A stretch of DNA of 64,000 bases from Siphonodentalium dalli. Its lineage: Eukaryota; Mollusca; Scaphopoda; Gadilida; Siphonodentaliidae. The notes below the pieces were generated by a model. The model worked only from the letters and a program-made list of their open reading frames with translations, was not told the origin of the DNA and ran no database searches. Of the stretch, positions 1 to 12,800 are shown one piece after another. The translations under genes were made by a program, and so were the position numbers. The stretch spans positions 131,694,087 to 131,758,086 of the forward strand of contig CP136061.1 in NCBI GenBank assembly GCA_032622095.1. Direction: 5' to 3'. Position 1 is the stretch's first letter. The number at the start of each line of letters is the position of its first letter.

Positions 1-475
1 ACAGTAAACATGATTGAGGTATTCATTTTTTCTCATTTTAAAATGCTGGCTTGATGGCTTAGTTCCTCTATAATTAAAAAAAATACAGTTTATCGGATCT
101 ATATTAATTTGGTATGATATGCTAAATGTCAATGAGTATTTATCTGAAATGACAAAAACCAGCGAGGACATTAACCTTGAGGCTAAGAAAAAAAATTGTT
201 ATGCAGACAATCCTCATCGGAAATAAACACGGTGAATCAATTTGAAAGGATTAAAACTGCAGATGCAATCCTCATGAATGTTTTGAAAAATATGACATTG
301 TTGACAGTAATATGAATAATTCATTGCTATTTCATTTTTTTTCATTTTCCGAGCAATAAATGATTTAATTTGCAGTGAACCTGTTCCCCCTGTTAAACTG
401 AACTGAATGGTAAAACATTGACCTCGCCTATATCTAGATTTTATGCCCACTCTTTTCGGAGATAAATGGGGAGTA

Positions 476-860
476 TATCTGTCCGTCTGTCCCTCCGTCT
501 GGCCATATATATCAGCCATGGGCTATCGGATCTGAATGAAATTTGGTATGTAGGTTCGTTATTGGGACTGCTTCTAAAGAGGGCTCATTGATATTCACAT
601 TTTCCATTCTAGAGTTATCATTCTTTATTTATCTGGAAATATCGGTTACCGGTCCGGCCATGCAGTTAACTCAGCCATGGATTGTCCGGACTCAATGTTA
701 TCTTTCTTCATTTTTCTGGAGATGGTGTGGAGGCTCACAATCCAGAGTGCTTTCAAAAAAAGGGTCTATTCAGTTAGAGTAGAATTATCCTTCATTGTTT
801 ATCCTGGTTTATCTGGTAATATTATTGTTTTGTCCATCCATCTGACATCTCAGCCATAGG
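476..860 (+). repeat. GTCCGTCC-type interspersed repeat, with internal near-repeats
   Basis: Begins with a GTCCGTCTGTCC tract, then a block around TCAGCCATGGGCTATCGGAT and GAATGAAATTTGGTATGTAG. About 145 bp later a diverged second block follows (GTCCGGACT, TTTATCTGGAAAT). The same family recurs at 30420-30790, 45300-45682/47047-47660, 56330-56720 and 62350-62600. No coding capacity is visible. Positions 1-475 before it are AT-rich with nothing recognised. Confidence 0.6.
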
Positions 861-903
861 TTAAGCATGAAGGATCTCAGTGAAATTTGGTGTAAATGAT
901 CGC

Positions 904-1013
904 CTCTTATTGTGCCCTGCTAGATGTCTACTGACTATCTGCCTTACTCATGGGCTTCTCTTATTGTGCCCTGCTAGATGTCTACTGACTATCTGCCTTA
1001 CTCATGGGCTTCT
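904..1013. repeat. Perfect tandem duplication, 54-bp unit
   Basis: Two identical 54-bp copies, each starting CTCTTATTGTGCCC and ending CATGGGCTT, at 904-957 and 958-1011. No mismatch is seen, so the duplication is recent or an assembly artefact. Confidence 0.9.
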
Positions 1014-1090
1014 GGTGCATATTGCATTAGACTGACATGAGCCAATATGTGCTAATTTCTGGGTCATACATTAGGAAGGGTAACTTGATT

Positions 1091-1517
1091 CAAGCCTGCA
1101 AATAATGTGTCTTACCTTTGTAGAATGATGTCCACAGAGGGTGAATTTAGTGACACTATCCCTGGGCTAACATCACCAACTTTGCCCTCTGGGAACATCA
1201 GTCTGCTTTATAAGCCTCAAATCCTATGGGAGACCTAGGATCAGATTTATGTCTCCCAGTTGAAGTTGGTGATGTTCATCCATTAGTCACCTCCATTATG
1301 CATTTTATCTTCTGCAAATTAGGTGATATAGAAACTGAACAGAAGGGGAAAAGTAACGAAAAACTATGTTAATTTGAGATTGTAGATAATTCTCAGAAGA
1401 TGAGGCATAAGCAGAATGAGGTTCTCAGCGAGGTAATTAGGCGATGATAGCCCGCTGTGCAGGGTAGCATCAATAATTCACCCTCTGGAGAACTCATTCT
1501 ACACCATTTCAAGCTTG
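1091..1517. mobile_element. MITE-B copy (hAT-type non-autonomous element)
   Basis: Family definition: about 400-450 bp, ends CAAGCCTGCAAATAGTGTGT, followed on both sides by a hairpin built on AATGAGGTCCCCAGAGGGTG. Intact copies have 8-bp target duplications. Both ends are present here, but flanks ACTTGATT/ACCAGATT only partly match. There is no coding capacity; short peptides of the [13 protein letters not shown] type read from this family on either strand are shadows. Confidence 0.8.
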
Positions 1518-1701
1518 ACCAGATTCATATATCTTGGCAAGTTTTCCAGGGGTGACGGTTCTGTGGTTTCTACGTGTAGAGGTGTAATTTCCTGGTCAAT
1601 GTAATCATCTGTACAATCTTTGTTGTGCAATGGCCTAGTGGTTGAAATAGTGATTAAATCCAATAAACCAAAATGAAACATCTACCTTATGCCTATTTTA
1701 A

Positions 1702-1739
1702 AGGTACTCAATCTGATCAGTGGGTCCCCATATCAAGAT

Positions 1740-1770
<31 letters not shown>

Positions 1771-2062
1771 CGTTTCTTCAAAATACGCTTTAGTTATCAG
1801 AGTTGATTAAATGCAACAAAATAATGCTAACCACTGTCAATTATGGTATCAAATTTCCCAAAATGTGTTCTTTATCAACATTTTGTTCAACGAAATATGG
1901 CTGTATTATCACTTGAGTATTCACGAGAAATAACAAACTTCAAAAATCGATATCTGATCACTCTGAGCTTTGATGGGTGGGTTCCTCGACTCGAGTCAAA
2001 TATTTTTACCCCGAAGCCAAAGAAATAGTCATTTAGGAGCATTTATTCGGATAATGCATCTT
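1702..2062 (+). mobile_element. MITE-E copy (TTAA-flanked, AGGTACTCAAT terminus)
   Basis: Starts AGGTACTCAATCTGATCAG after TTAA and contains a (CAA)n microsatellite at about 1741-1770. Body markers are CTTTAGTTATCAGA and CCACTGTCAATTATGGTATC. The right end has decayed. Full copies at 12872 and 22772 define the family. Confidence 0.7.
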
Positions 2063-2111
2063 TACTAATTTGACTACTGATTCTAAAACCCATGCAGTAC
2101 ATTTACTCGGG

Positions 2112-2217
2112 GAGAGCTTTCCGATGAATGGCAACAAGCCATATTTCCGACTAAATCCTGAAAAGTTACCCATAATTCTGCTGTGGTTAAAGAGTCGATT
2201 ACTTAGAGCATTACTGT
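2112..2217. mobile_element. MITE-A right half
   Basis: Contains only the right arm, from GAGAGCTTTCCGATGAATGG to the terminus GCATTACTG followed by TA. The left arm is deleted. From about 2220 to 3170 I recognise nothing. Confidence 0.8.
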
Positions 2218-3171
2218 ATATATTGGAACACATTAATTGGCACATGGTTTTTCGCAAAATGTCAGGAAGCTCCAGTCAGGGTTAAATGGACATGGCTCAT
2301 TAATAAAGTAACAGCGATGCTCGTTTATTGACGATCCCTGTTCTTCATTTGGAAAATGAACTCATGGCTCATTTGAACATCCAAATTATATACAGTAAAA
2401 CCTCTCAAAACCAGACCCTTTATAAACCTGAATACCTCTCTACACTGAACAAATTTTCTATTCCCAAATTTACCCATATGTATTCTATATTCTCCATTCT
2501 GAACATCGAGCGCGATTTTGAGTCCATGTCACCGAACACATGCATTTTGACCTTTGGAAACCGCATGTACATTAAGTCAGATCAGTGATTTCATACCATT
2601 GTCTAACGTACTTGCCAAATCAGTTGTCTTTTGTTTCGATAATGCTTTTAGACTATAAGCTCGCAAATAACAACAGGGGCCTGATTAGATGCCGCTATGC
2701 TTGTTTCACACCTTCGCTGAACAATTGAGAATTTAGATGTTTGAAAGATTTTGGCAATTTGTTTTTACATCACTTAATAAACTATAGTTGGGCTGAGTTT
2801 TAATAAGCATTGTCATCATAAACACTGGGTCTCATTATGTATTGTATTCCTAGTCTTTGTCCTAATTCAACTGTAACACAGACTTCGCACAAAGCATTTG
2901 GAAAATAGAAGGTCACGGTAGAACAAAGTATGCAGCTGGGTTTTAAGAGGAAATGCCCCGCATTCAATATGCACCAGGAAAACAACAAATATAATGCTAC
3001 TTATACCGAGTCCGTGCCTCCATAAATCTGATATATGAATATTAATACAGATATACAGACTGGGGTAACACAGTAAAGTAAAAACTTGTTTCCACTGCAG
3101 TTGCATGTTTAGTAGTGCATTGTTTCATTAAGGTAGGAGTAATATCTAGTACACCTTAGCTCCACTCTTAA

Positions 3172-4271
3172 CTCTTTCACCACTGGATTTCCATGGGGAA
3201 ATTCCACCAAACCCTGGATTAATTACTGATAATTCTCTGAAATCAGTGCGTCTCAGTGCTAGTACCATGCGCTAAAATTGAGATAGATATTGTACAAACA
3301 GGAAACTTGGCCCATATATACATTGGACCATACTCATCGTTTTCGGGTATGGTCACACGCATGGCATGACAATCCTTGGCAACGGTTGCTAGGCAATCAC
3401 AGGGTTGTTAAAAAACATCACCCATACCATGTAAATTGGTATATAATGTAACAGAAATATGGGATAGCAATCACAGTTCATACCGAATAGTACATTGTAT
3501 ATATCTGGTATGAGCGAAGAGCATTTTTCGTATCATGTTTGGTTAGCAACGGTTGCCATGTGTAAGATTCTTAGCTATAAAAGGTACAAATTAACCCTCT
3601 GTTATCAGAATGAGACCTGCGTGAATTCGTTATTTTTTTCATCGAAATAACAAGCATGGAACTTGATATATATATACATATGTGTCCATTGTCTGTGGGA
3701 ATTATTCTAGTTCTACAATCATCCCAGCTTGGTTCAACCATAACCACCGTTGCTAGGCAAATATTGGATGTCTTGAAATGTAGCTATACTATTGATGTTA
3801 TGGTCATTAAGCCATATAACACATGCAAATAAATTTCTCTCTCCAACAACATTGAGACACTTACATATAAATTATAAGCCGATCCAGGCACTTCCCATCT
3901 GTGTCAATTTATAACTGTTCCTGGGCAGGTCGGCCCCAGGCCTTTAAATTACCCCAAATTAACGTCGTTAAACGGTGTCCCCATATAACGGATATGACCC
4001 CAATCTTTTTTTAAATCTAAAAAAATGACAGTTCTGGTCTGTTTATGGATTTCCTGCCGTAATTGTTCGCAGCACCTCCAGTGGGAGTACAATATTGATT
4101 CAAATAACAATCATCGTGGTATATACATTGATCCTTCTTGAATATAAAGTTTATAATATTTAGTTATAAAGTAGGGAAGTGAGAATGGTTTCGCCAGCCC
4201 GCTGCAGCGGGCCACCGGGGTGAACGTAAATGACGTCGTGCCCGCTACAGCGGGCCGCCGGGTTGAAAGAG
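3172..4271. mobile_element. 1.1-kb TTAA-flanked element with CTCTTTCA termini
   Basis: TTAA flanks at 3168-3171 and 4272-4275. Left end CTCTTTCACCACTGG, right end the inverse of CTCTTTCAACCCGG. No transposase reading frame is present. Near the right end are two GC-rich blocks around CAGCCCGCTGCAGCGGGC and CCCGCTACAGCGGGC. The TTAA target suggests a piggyBac-type enzyme, but the class is inferred from termini alone. Confidence 0.65.
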
Positions 4272-4275
4272 TTAA

Positions 4276-4545
4276 CCCATTAGCATTATATACTAAATGG
4301 ATTCTCCCATTCAGTTATAAAAGTATTATTTGGAAATGTCTATTATTCATTTGGAGGGGTGTTCAGGTAAAAAAAAAAGCAGACAACAAACAGAAAAACA
4401 GACCTCATATAGCAGAATGATTTGTACAGGTATTCATTGGTGGGATATCCTCAGATAATAAGTTCAACTATGGTCATTTTAAAACTTATTTTCTGAAAAT
4501 TTACAACGAGAACTACTCATCGATGAGTATTTGGTATAGAATGTG
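4276..4545. mobile_element. MITE-C copy, sharing a TTAA with the preceding element
   Basis: Family definition: about 250 bp, ends CCCTTTCTATACTAAATGG, with GATTCTCCCATTCAGTTATA inside one end, a central AGATAATAAGTTCAACAAA hairpin and TTAA flanks. This copy runs from TTAA 4272-4275 to TTAA 4546-4549. From 4550 to 5710 I see no supported feature; the reading frames at 4911-5310 are AT-rich with no family match. Confidence 0.75.
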
Positions 4546-5710
4546 TTAACTTGATATTGCTAAAGATTGTTGGGTTGGGTTAGTCACATTTTATATCTGT
4601 CTCCCAAAAATATTTGTTTTGGTTGCCTATAAAAAAAAATCACTGGTGTCCATTCATTTGTCTAGCCGTGTGTCCCAGATATCTTCAGTAATAATTAGTG
4701 ATATTAAACAATATTTGCTATGTGAGCTTATAGGGGCACATGTCATGTTCGTTGGACACACAGACATCCTGATGCACACACACACACCGACACATCGGTG
4801 ATTTCTATAGTCCGCCATAATTGTTTTCTGGAGACAAATATGGGTGAGGTCTGCCTATTTCTACCGGGATTATTATCTTTGTCAACTTAGAGTTAGAAAC
4901 AAAGTTTTGCTCATTGATTGTGCCCACATTCAAATTTTTCATCTCTAAAAAATCCACCGGTAAAAAAAATGCCACCTACATGTAATTTGGGGGATGTGGC
5001 CTTGAGGACTTTTATTGATAATGACATCAAACTGTACGTATGGGAGGTTTTAAAAAAACTTTTTTGGGCATATATAATCGATGCCATACATGAGTTTCTA
5101 GTAGTTTTCAGCCTACTTAGATTCTCAGAATATAACCAAAGCAAATTTATACAGCTACCCAACTTGACGGCCATGGCTTTTCGCCATAATTTTCAGAGCA
5201 GAAGTCAACTACGCAGGACCATGATTTCGAGCCATTCACAAACAATAAACACACTATTTCAACACCTAAAGATATTTTACGACTTTTTAATTTATTATTA
5301 TATTAATTAGAAAGTATATGTAAAATGTTAGGATACATGAATTTAAGCCAGTTTTAGCAGCATGGTCAATCAATATTACAGGCCAATAGGGTGCGCTGGC
5401 TGTTCAAATGTTATGGATTTCACATAATCACGTTATCATATCTGCTTTGATGCATTAATTTTATTGTTTTTGTATTGAGTAATGAAATGTCTTGTCAATA
5501 AAAACATAATTACTGTAATTGCTTGTCAATAATAATATATGAAACAAAGGTGTTATAAATGTGGAAATCTCCACTGATTTCACCACATCTGGGTTCATTC
5601 TGGTTAACGCATGTTCGTACATAGGAAGCATTTATGAGTGGGTCTGATTTATATATCAAGGTGAATGGAGAATTCCTAGATAGTCAAGCTGAAAACAGAT
5701 TATTTTTTTA

Positions 5711-5923
5711 CATGTAATGCCCTAAATAATTGACTCCTTAACCACAGCAGAATTATGGGTAATTTTTCAGTATTTAATCAGAAATATGGCTTGTTGCCAT
5801 TATGAAAAGCTCTCAGTGAGAGCTTTCTGGTGAATGGCAACAAGCCATATTTCCGACTCAATCATGAAAAATTGCCCATAATTCTGCTGTGGTTAAGGAG
5901 TCGATTATTTAGGGCATTACACG
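5711..5923. mobile_element. MITE-A, full-length palindromic copy (TA target)
   Basis: Family definition: about 213 bp, almost entirely a single inverted repeat. Ends are CAGTAATGCCCTAAATAATC and the reverse; arms contain CCACAGCAGAATTATGGGTA; the centre is GCTCTCAGTGAGAGC. Flanked by TA, as for Tc1/mariner-type insertions. This copy has diverged ends and a diverged left arm. From 5926 to 6235 nothing is recognised. Confidence 0.85.
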
Positions 5924-6235
5924 TATTCATCAGATTTTTCACTTTTGATGTTAAATTTTGATATAATCCTTTGTAGATTCATCTATAATTTTCTATTACA
6001 AAATTCTTGGAAGTTAGCATTTCGATTTGGATGTGCCTTAATATGAAATATGTGAATAAATGTCTTCCTTTTGATTATGTGAAGATTTACAGTTTTCTGG
6101 CTATAGCGGCTAAAATATAGACATACTAAGGGCCATGTCAGAGTCTGGTATATAACGGCATCTATGTCACTATTACATCATCTTCTTTTCACATTGACTT
6201 TGTGATGTATTTAATATCTTTTCACTCTTTGATAA

Positions 6236-6482
6236 CCTTTTCTTTACTAAATACTCATTGATGAGTAGTTACCTTAGGAAATGTTCAGATAATAAGTTCA
6301 TAATAATATAATTTTGTCTTGAACTTATTATCTGAACATTTTCCAGCAATAAATAGGAATCCTTCTGAACTTTTATTATCTGTTGTCTGATCATTTTGCC
6401 TGAAAACCCCTCCAAATGAATAATAAATCATTCCAATTTATACTTTTATAACTAGGTGGGAGAATCCATTTACTATAGAAAG
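6236..6482. mobile_element. MITE-C copy just upstream of coding exon 1
   Basis: Contains the AGATAATAAGTTCATAAT/TGAACTTATTATCTGAAC hairpin and ends GGGAGAATCCATTTACTATA, then GAAAG. Its end is 42 bp before the first coding exon, so the acceptor's upstream region abuts the element. Confidence 0.8.
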
Positions 6483-6532
6483 TAATTCTGTTCAATATAT
6501 CCTTGTTTTATTTTTTGTCTTCAGAGAATTTA

Positions 6533-6851
6533 ATGGGAAGTACAGTGGAGTTTGATGAATTGTTAGACAGAAATCGAAAACCCAATGGAAAACAGATTAT
6601 CATCGAACGTCAGCTGTACAGCGAGGAGGCGTTTGACGAAGGTTACGCCCCAGGGGAAAGGCCGGTGGATAATGTTGGATTATGGGCCAAGCGTCAGGCT
6701 TCAAAATGTGAATGTTCCCCAGGCTGTGTTAAAAACTTTCTGTTCAACATATTTCCATTCATACGAATATACCGAAAATATGACTTTCGGAATTGGCTGA
6801 TGGGAGATATTGTGTCCGGGATGACTGTTGGTATCATGCACATTCCCCAAG
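6533..6851 (+). CDS. SLC26: SLC26 coding exon 1: N-terminus and first membrane helix
   Basis: Encodes residues 1-106 plus the first base of Gly107. The acceptor AG is at 6523-6524 after a pyrimidine-rich tract. The ATG at 6533 gives [13 protein letters not shown] and is the first start after the acceptor, so an upstream non-coding exon exists. About 65 residues are cytoplasmic, including [15 protein letters not shown], followed by a Cys-containing segment and the start of transmembrane helix 1 ([17 protein letters not shown]). The donor is CAAG|gtaagt, phase 1. An in-frame ATG 30 bases upstream lies in the polypyrimidine tract and was not used. Confidence 0.93.
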
Positions 6852-9800
6852 GTAAGTAACTATATCTATACTGTACTCTTTCCTTTGATTTGCTGATTAT
6901 TTTTAAAGGGACAAAAGGCATTCGCAGAGGATAAATGTGAAAATTCATGAACTTTTGTTCAACCGTCGTCAGTAAGAGAACATGGAAATATAAATTTGAA
7001 TCATTATTGATAAATCTTCAATGATGAGACATTGTATGTTAAAACTTTTGGTATGTAAACATTTCCTGTCTGCCAGCCATTTTATCAACAAACAGTTGAA
7101 CAAATTCTAATCAAATCATAAAGGTCTACATTACAAAAGGTCAGAGCAGTGAAAACTATTCCAGAAAACACAGATTTTCAAATTAAAGATATCATTTGCA
7201 ATTATGTTTGATGACAAAATGGCTTTCACTGAAACAGTAATGTTTACATAACAGTGGTTCTTCAACATGCAATGACTTGTCACTGGTGACTTATCTATAT
7301 ATATAAAAGAGTAGGATCTATCTGTCTGCTGTTCACGATTTTTCTTCCAGACACTGGGACCGATTTCAACCAAATTTGGTGTAGTGACTTGGGGTACCCT
7401 GGCAGATGTTATAACCATGTTAGTTTTTCTAAATTTTAATTTAAAAAAATATTTAGTTTGAAAAAAAATAATTGGTCTTGTTATTTTTTAAATCAAAATT
7501 TTTAAGTGAACAAAATGTGTGCAAAGCGCACAAGAGGTGCTGCCACTGAATAAAGGCTTTGTCTAAGATCAAAATCTGCTGCAAGCGCAAAAAAGCAGGC
7601 CCCTTCGACTCTGAATAAAGGCTCCCTGAGCCTGTTTTATCTAGTCAATAATAAATCTATTTTCCCCATGTTCTTATTAATGATGATAGTTTTACAACCT
7701 TTTTGAGTTTTTTAGTTTACCCACTTTGGTTTAAACATATTTATTTACCAAAATGATATGGTGACAGGATTGGAGGACAAGTGCTAGCCACTTAGATGGA
7801 CCTCGTCTACCCACTTTACCCAAGATAAAGCTAGTAATTGATCTTTATGAGGCATTCAGGCGATCAAAGACCTAGAATAACTTCGTTTACTAGTTTATTC
7901 CAGACCCGTTAACGTGAGGCACATATATTCAAAAGAATCCTAGGCATTGAATATATATAATAAGTGGAATACTTTGAGATGACGTTATTGCCAAGACCAA
8001 CTACATACATGTACATAACGTTAATGATCTGCTTCGGGTGATGCACAGATTATTATTGTTTTTTTACCAAACTTAAATCCGAATAAAGGTGGTTATATTA
8101 TTAATGGTAAACATGCAAGGGTGTGGTATAAATACAGAACACAACTTGCATTGTGCCCATTTGATGAGACAGTTCACGAATACATCTGTATACTCGTGGC
8201 CTGAAAAATAAATAATCGGGGCTTGAAAATTAACCCTGTCTTTATAAAATACTCATTGACAAGTTGTTTTCTTAGATAAGTTCAAATGGCCATTTGTTGA
8301 AGTTATTATCTAAACATTTCCTGCCAATGAATAGGAATATGTCGGCACTTTTATTTTCTTTTTGTATGTCTATCATCTGCTCATTTTTCCTGAGCACCCC
8401 TCCAAATGAATAATACATCATTCCAATGTATACTTTTATAACTGAATGGGAGAACCGATTTAGTGAAGAGCATGTCCAGTGGGTCTTTAAGGTTATGACT
8501 CTTTGTTTACATAAGAAATGAATGGCGGATTCAATGTGGTCATTTTGACCGCGAGAAAAATTCTACAAAACTGTTTGAACCCCGAGGCAGAGTTTGCATC
8601 GATGTCAAAACCCAAGACCATGTTGAATCCGCGATTTATTATTTATATACTTAAATTCATTATGAACTAGGATTGTTTGTCTTTCCCACTAATTATTCAA
8701 CTTCAATTGAACACATGGAGTTCAGTTTGGAATTGGAATCCTCGCTTTTTATAAAACCAAACAAGCAAGTTTTGGATCGGTAAACCAATTCATGGAGGGG
8801 GCTGTTAATGTCCCGTTATTTTGCTGGTCAATTGGTGGAAATTCATTGATGATAAGCAGAATAAAGCAATTTCGAAGTAGAGTACCCATGGGACGAAATG
8901 TCTGGTTTGATTTGAAATTAGTGCATACGTGTTAATTTCAATAAGGTTAACATGTGAAACTGACAAGTTTTAGTTGTGGAAAAGAAATTTACAACAGACT
9001 GTTCCGCCACATAAGGATATGTTTGTGAAGTCAGAGGATTATATAGCTGGAAGGATAATTATCAATTGATACAAAAAGGTGTTCCTTTTTGAACTTCAGA
9101 GCTTGGTAACAAAGCATGTATGTAGAACGTCGCTTGGTTGTGCTTTTGTCTGCAGTAGATATTAACTGCATAATAATGCTATTGTACCCATGTGGTCCAC
9201 AGGGTTTATTTAAAAAGGTCCAATAGGAACCTTGCACCCATAGAACGGTCTTATCTCAGTCATAACAACATTTATGCACAACACATTTTAATTGCAAATT
9301 AAAATAAATAATTATGCAAATTAGAGACACCATAGTTTGCGATTGTTACGAAATGGTGGGGCTTATAAAACGAACATTTTCAGGAATTGTCAGGGAATCT
9401 CTGCACATTCAGTACTTCATAGTAGTTCTCTACGTACTGTTTGTGTCTGGTGATTCCCGGGGTCAATGTGTTCATAAACCTATGAATGATCATGATGTCA
9501 TGTTGCGTTCATAGGTTTATGAACATTGTTGACTCAGGGGGCATGTCTATCATAATGCTATGGGGAAATCAGAAGCGATATTAGGTGTATGTAAATATAG
9601 GTATGTAACTTTAGACTGCCTTTAACCCTTTAGTGTTCATAACAGACGTACACAGCCATGTTGTGAATGTCACCCACTGTAGTACTGGTAACCTTTGGGA
9701 GGTCTAATTTCCAGGTTTACAAATCGTAAAGGTGTTTGGTTGATCACTATCCCCCTTGATAGGAAGACTTTTCCCTGACAGTACCCACCTTTTAATAACT

Positions 9801-12800
9801 GCACTTGGAACATCACTGTGCCAAGCTAATGAGCAAATTGCGAAAAAAAACTCAGCTCAGAGAGGATATTGATGAGGTAAAATCTTGCCACTGATTGGTT
9901 AAAACCATTCCTGGTGATGTGGGGTCTGATGTTGATTTAATGCAAACATATAATCATTTCAGCTTTCACATTGTTGCATATTGTGTGAGTTTTGTTAATT
10001 TTTCGCATAAAATGACAATTTACTTGTGTTGAAATTTTTTATTTTATTCGACGCCCATTGGCATGAGATTCATTTATTCAACGGAATCCCAGCCATTGAA
10101 TATATATTATTGTATACCTGTAGTGGAATACAAGCCATAACTCTCTGCATTGTTGTTGTTGCCAAGAAAGATGATGTACATTACGTCAACGATCCGCAGT
10201 GATGCCCCGATTATTACTTGTTATTTGTCAGACTTTAATCACAATAAAGGTAGCTATAGTATCAGTGAAGGTGACAGTCATTGATTGAACTTATACAATA
10301 CAACTGTGTAGAATAAATACAGAACACAACTTGCATCATAATCTCGAATCTTTTATCAAACCCATTGTGGACTGCGCATAGTTACATTTCGCTCGAGCAA
10401 TGCTCTCGTGAAATATATCCTTGCAACTCATCCCCAAATCATTCGATAAAAGGTTCTCTATTAAGATGCGCGCTGTGTTCTGTCTATATATGCAATCCAT
10501 TTTCTTTACATTTTCTTTACATTTTCTTACTTTCACAATGATGAAGTCTGAGAAACTTACTGGTTGGAGGAAACAGCTGTCTGTGTTCTTTTGTTTATTC
10601 GTACCATTAGTCACTGAGTTATATGCCCCTTAGTTTGATCACACCAAACACCTGAGTTTAAGCAATTTCTAATTAAAAATTGTCTATTTTCCACCCCAAA
10701 GTGCACCATATGACTGAGTGAATCACAATTAATAATCATCTTCTAACCTCATAGAGCTATGATTGAACTGAGAAATATTTGAAAAAACAAAAAAAATTAT
10801 AGCAATTTCAAAAAATTGTAAAATAATGAAACCATCAAACCAGTAATACCACATTTAACACAGGCCAGACAGGCAATTGTGTACCCCAGGTACTTATTTT
10901 TCAGCCCTTTAAACCCTTGATATAAAGTACAGCTACCTTATGTAAAGTTCAAATAGGTGTGTGCTTTGTATCGTCAGTACTAGTTTTGTAAATAGTTCTG
11001 CACAATATTTAGAGTTCCGTGGTAACTATTGAGATAATGCAATGAAACATACAACTTGATATAAGCTCAAAAGTGGTAAGTATTTGATTGGTTGTGACCT
11101 TTCCAAACTATTATTCCCACTCTTTCAAAGAGTTACACTGCTTTTAATTCTTCATAACTGAATGAATTCTCCCATTCATTTATAAAATTAAAATTGAATA
11201 GTCTATTATTATTTATTTTGAGGATTGTTTCGATAAGGCCAAATAAATTTAAACCCCCTACACTAAAGTTTTGTTCATAATACAACTAAAATGTCCTGAA
11301 ATTTTCATTCCAATGACCATAGATCTGTTGATTTCATAAAGGTACTCAATCAGATTCGATGGTCCCCATATCATCAGATTCCAAGAACAAAATTTTTGAA
11401 ATGCCGCTTCAGTTATCAGAATCGATTAATGGCCCAAAAATAATGATAACCGCAGTCAACTATAGTATAAAATTGCCCAAAACCTGTTATTTATCAACAT
11501 TTTGTTCAACAAAATAATGGTTTGTCAAATATCTGACACAAAAAAGCCACTTTATTTTAGAGTTATCCATCTTCACCTGCAATTTGGTCCGAGACAGTCT
11601 TCTTGTCAACTGTTTACTGCGCCACTAAGAAATTATCGGTGGTGTAAAATAATAGACTTCAAAAATTGATATCTGATCACACTGAGCTTTGATGGATGTG
11701 TTCCTCGACTAAAATCAAATATTTTTTACCCCCAAAGCCAAGAAAATAGTAATTTGTGATGGTTAATTCAGATTATGCATCTTTAAAGTATTTGGCTTAT
11801 AAACAAAGCAATGAACACTTTTCTCAGACCACTGATTTCATTAAATCTGAAGTCAGAAAAGCAAGTAAAAATAGCTTTATAACAAAATATTCAAAACAAT
11901 TTAATTTTAAGCCTTCCTACTGACCATATTTTTTTCTGTGACATACATGTATAACCAAACTAAGACATTTAATTTTCTTTGGCCTAATACAAGTGTGGAA
12001 GACCTAGAATTCATATTCAGTCATCTGGAAGGATGTTCAAATATGATCAACAAATGGCCTAACACCATTTGTTGATCTTTAATAAGGTAGATAGTTTATT
12101 TGTCAGAATACATTAGAGATAAAAAATGATATCATTTTTAAAATAATTATATCAGCTTCCTGCCAGGGGTCGATATAGCCAGTCTTCAAACTTGGCCATG
12201 GCCATAATCAATGCCATGGGAAATGCTGTGGCAACATGTGGAATCTATAGCGTCACAGCATTAAATTTGCTGTGGGACATTTTTTTCTATTTTCGAGGGC
12301 TGCATAGCTTTGGGTTTGCGCTGTCTTCCTGTCACCCACTTTTTTACAGAGGTTTCTCTTGCTGACTAGCATGCTGCTGGTAATCAAATTATTTCAAATT
12401 TAGAAGTTGGGGTGATGCGTGCGAATTGAATTTTGAACAATCCTATTAAAGATATATTGTATTGTCGGAAGACGCAACCGTGCTGTTTAGGACAGTCGAG
12501 TAGTATACAGGTTCCATTTAAACAATTCATGGATTGTAAGAACAGATGTTTGTAGTTTATTACTCATTTGTTGAAATAAGTACAAGTGTAAGTACATATA
12601 GGTAGTGCCAAGTCAAAATATAAATTGAAAATAGGTTTTATATGATGATCTGCATGCATTTCTGGCGATATTCGGAGATTCCACTCAGGATCGGTATAGT
12701 TTTTATGACAACACCTAATAAACAATCAGGTGGCTGCTAATTCCAAATTGTCACGTAAAAATGAATGTTGCCGATTCTTGCCATTTTTCACCAAAAAAAA

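Noticed and set aside
4911-5310. Opposed open frames of 87 and 130 codons
   Set aside because: AT-rich composition, no recognisable domain, no splice context, and overlap on both strands. Treated as chance frames.
1-6520. Promoter or first exon of SLC26
   Set aside because: No CpG-rich stretch, TATA/Inr pair or donor that can be tied to the acceptor at 6524 could be identified by reading.
6503-6532. Upstream ATG giving ten more residues (MFYFLSSENL) for SLC26
   Set aside because: It lies in the polypyrimidine tract and acceptor of the preceding intron, so it is not in the mature mRNA.
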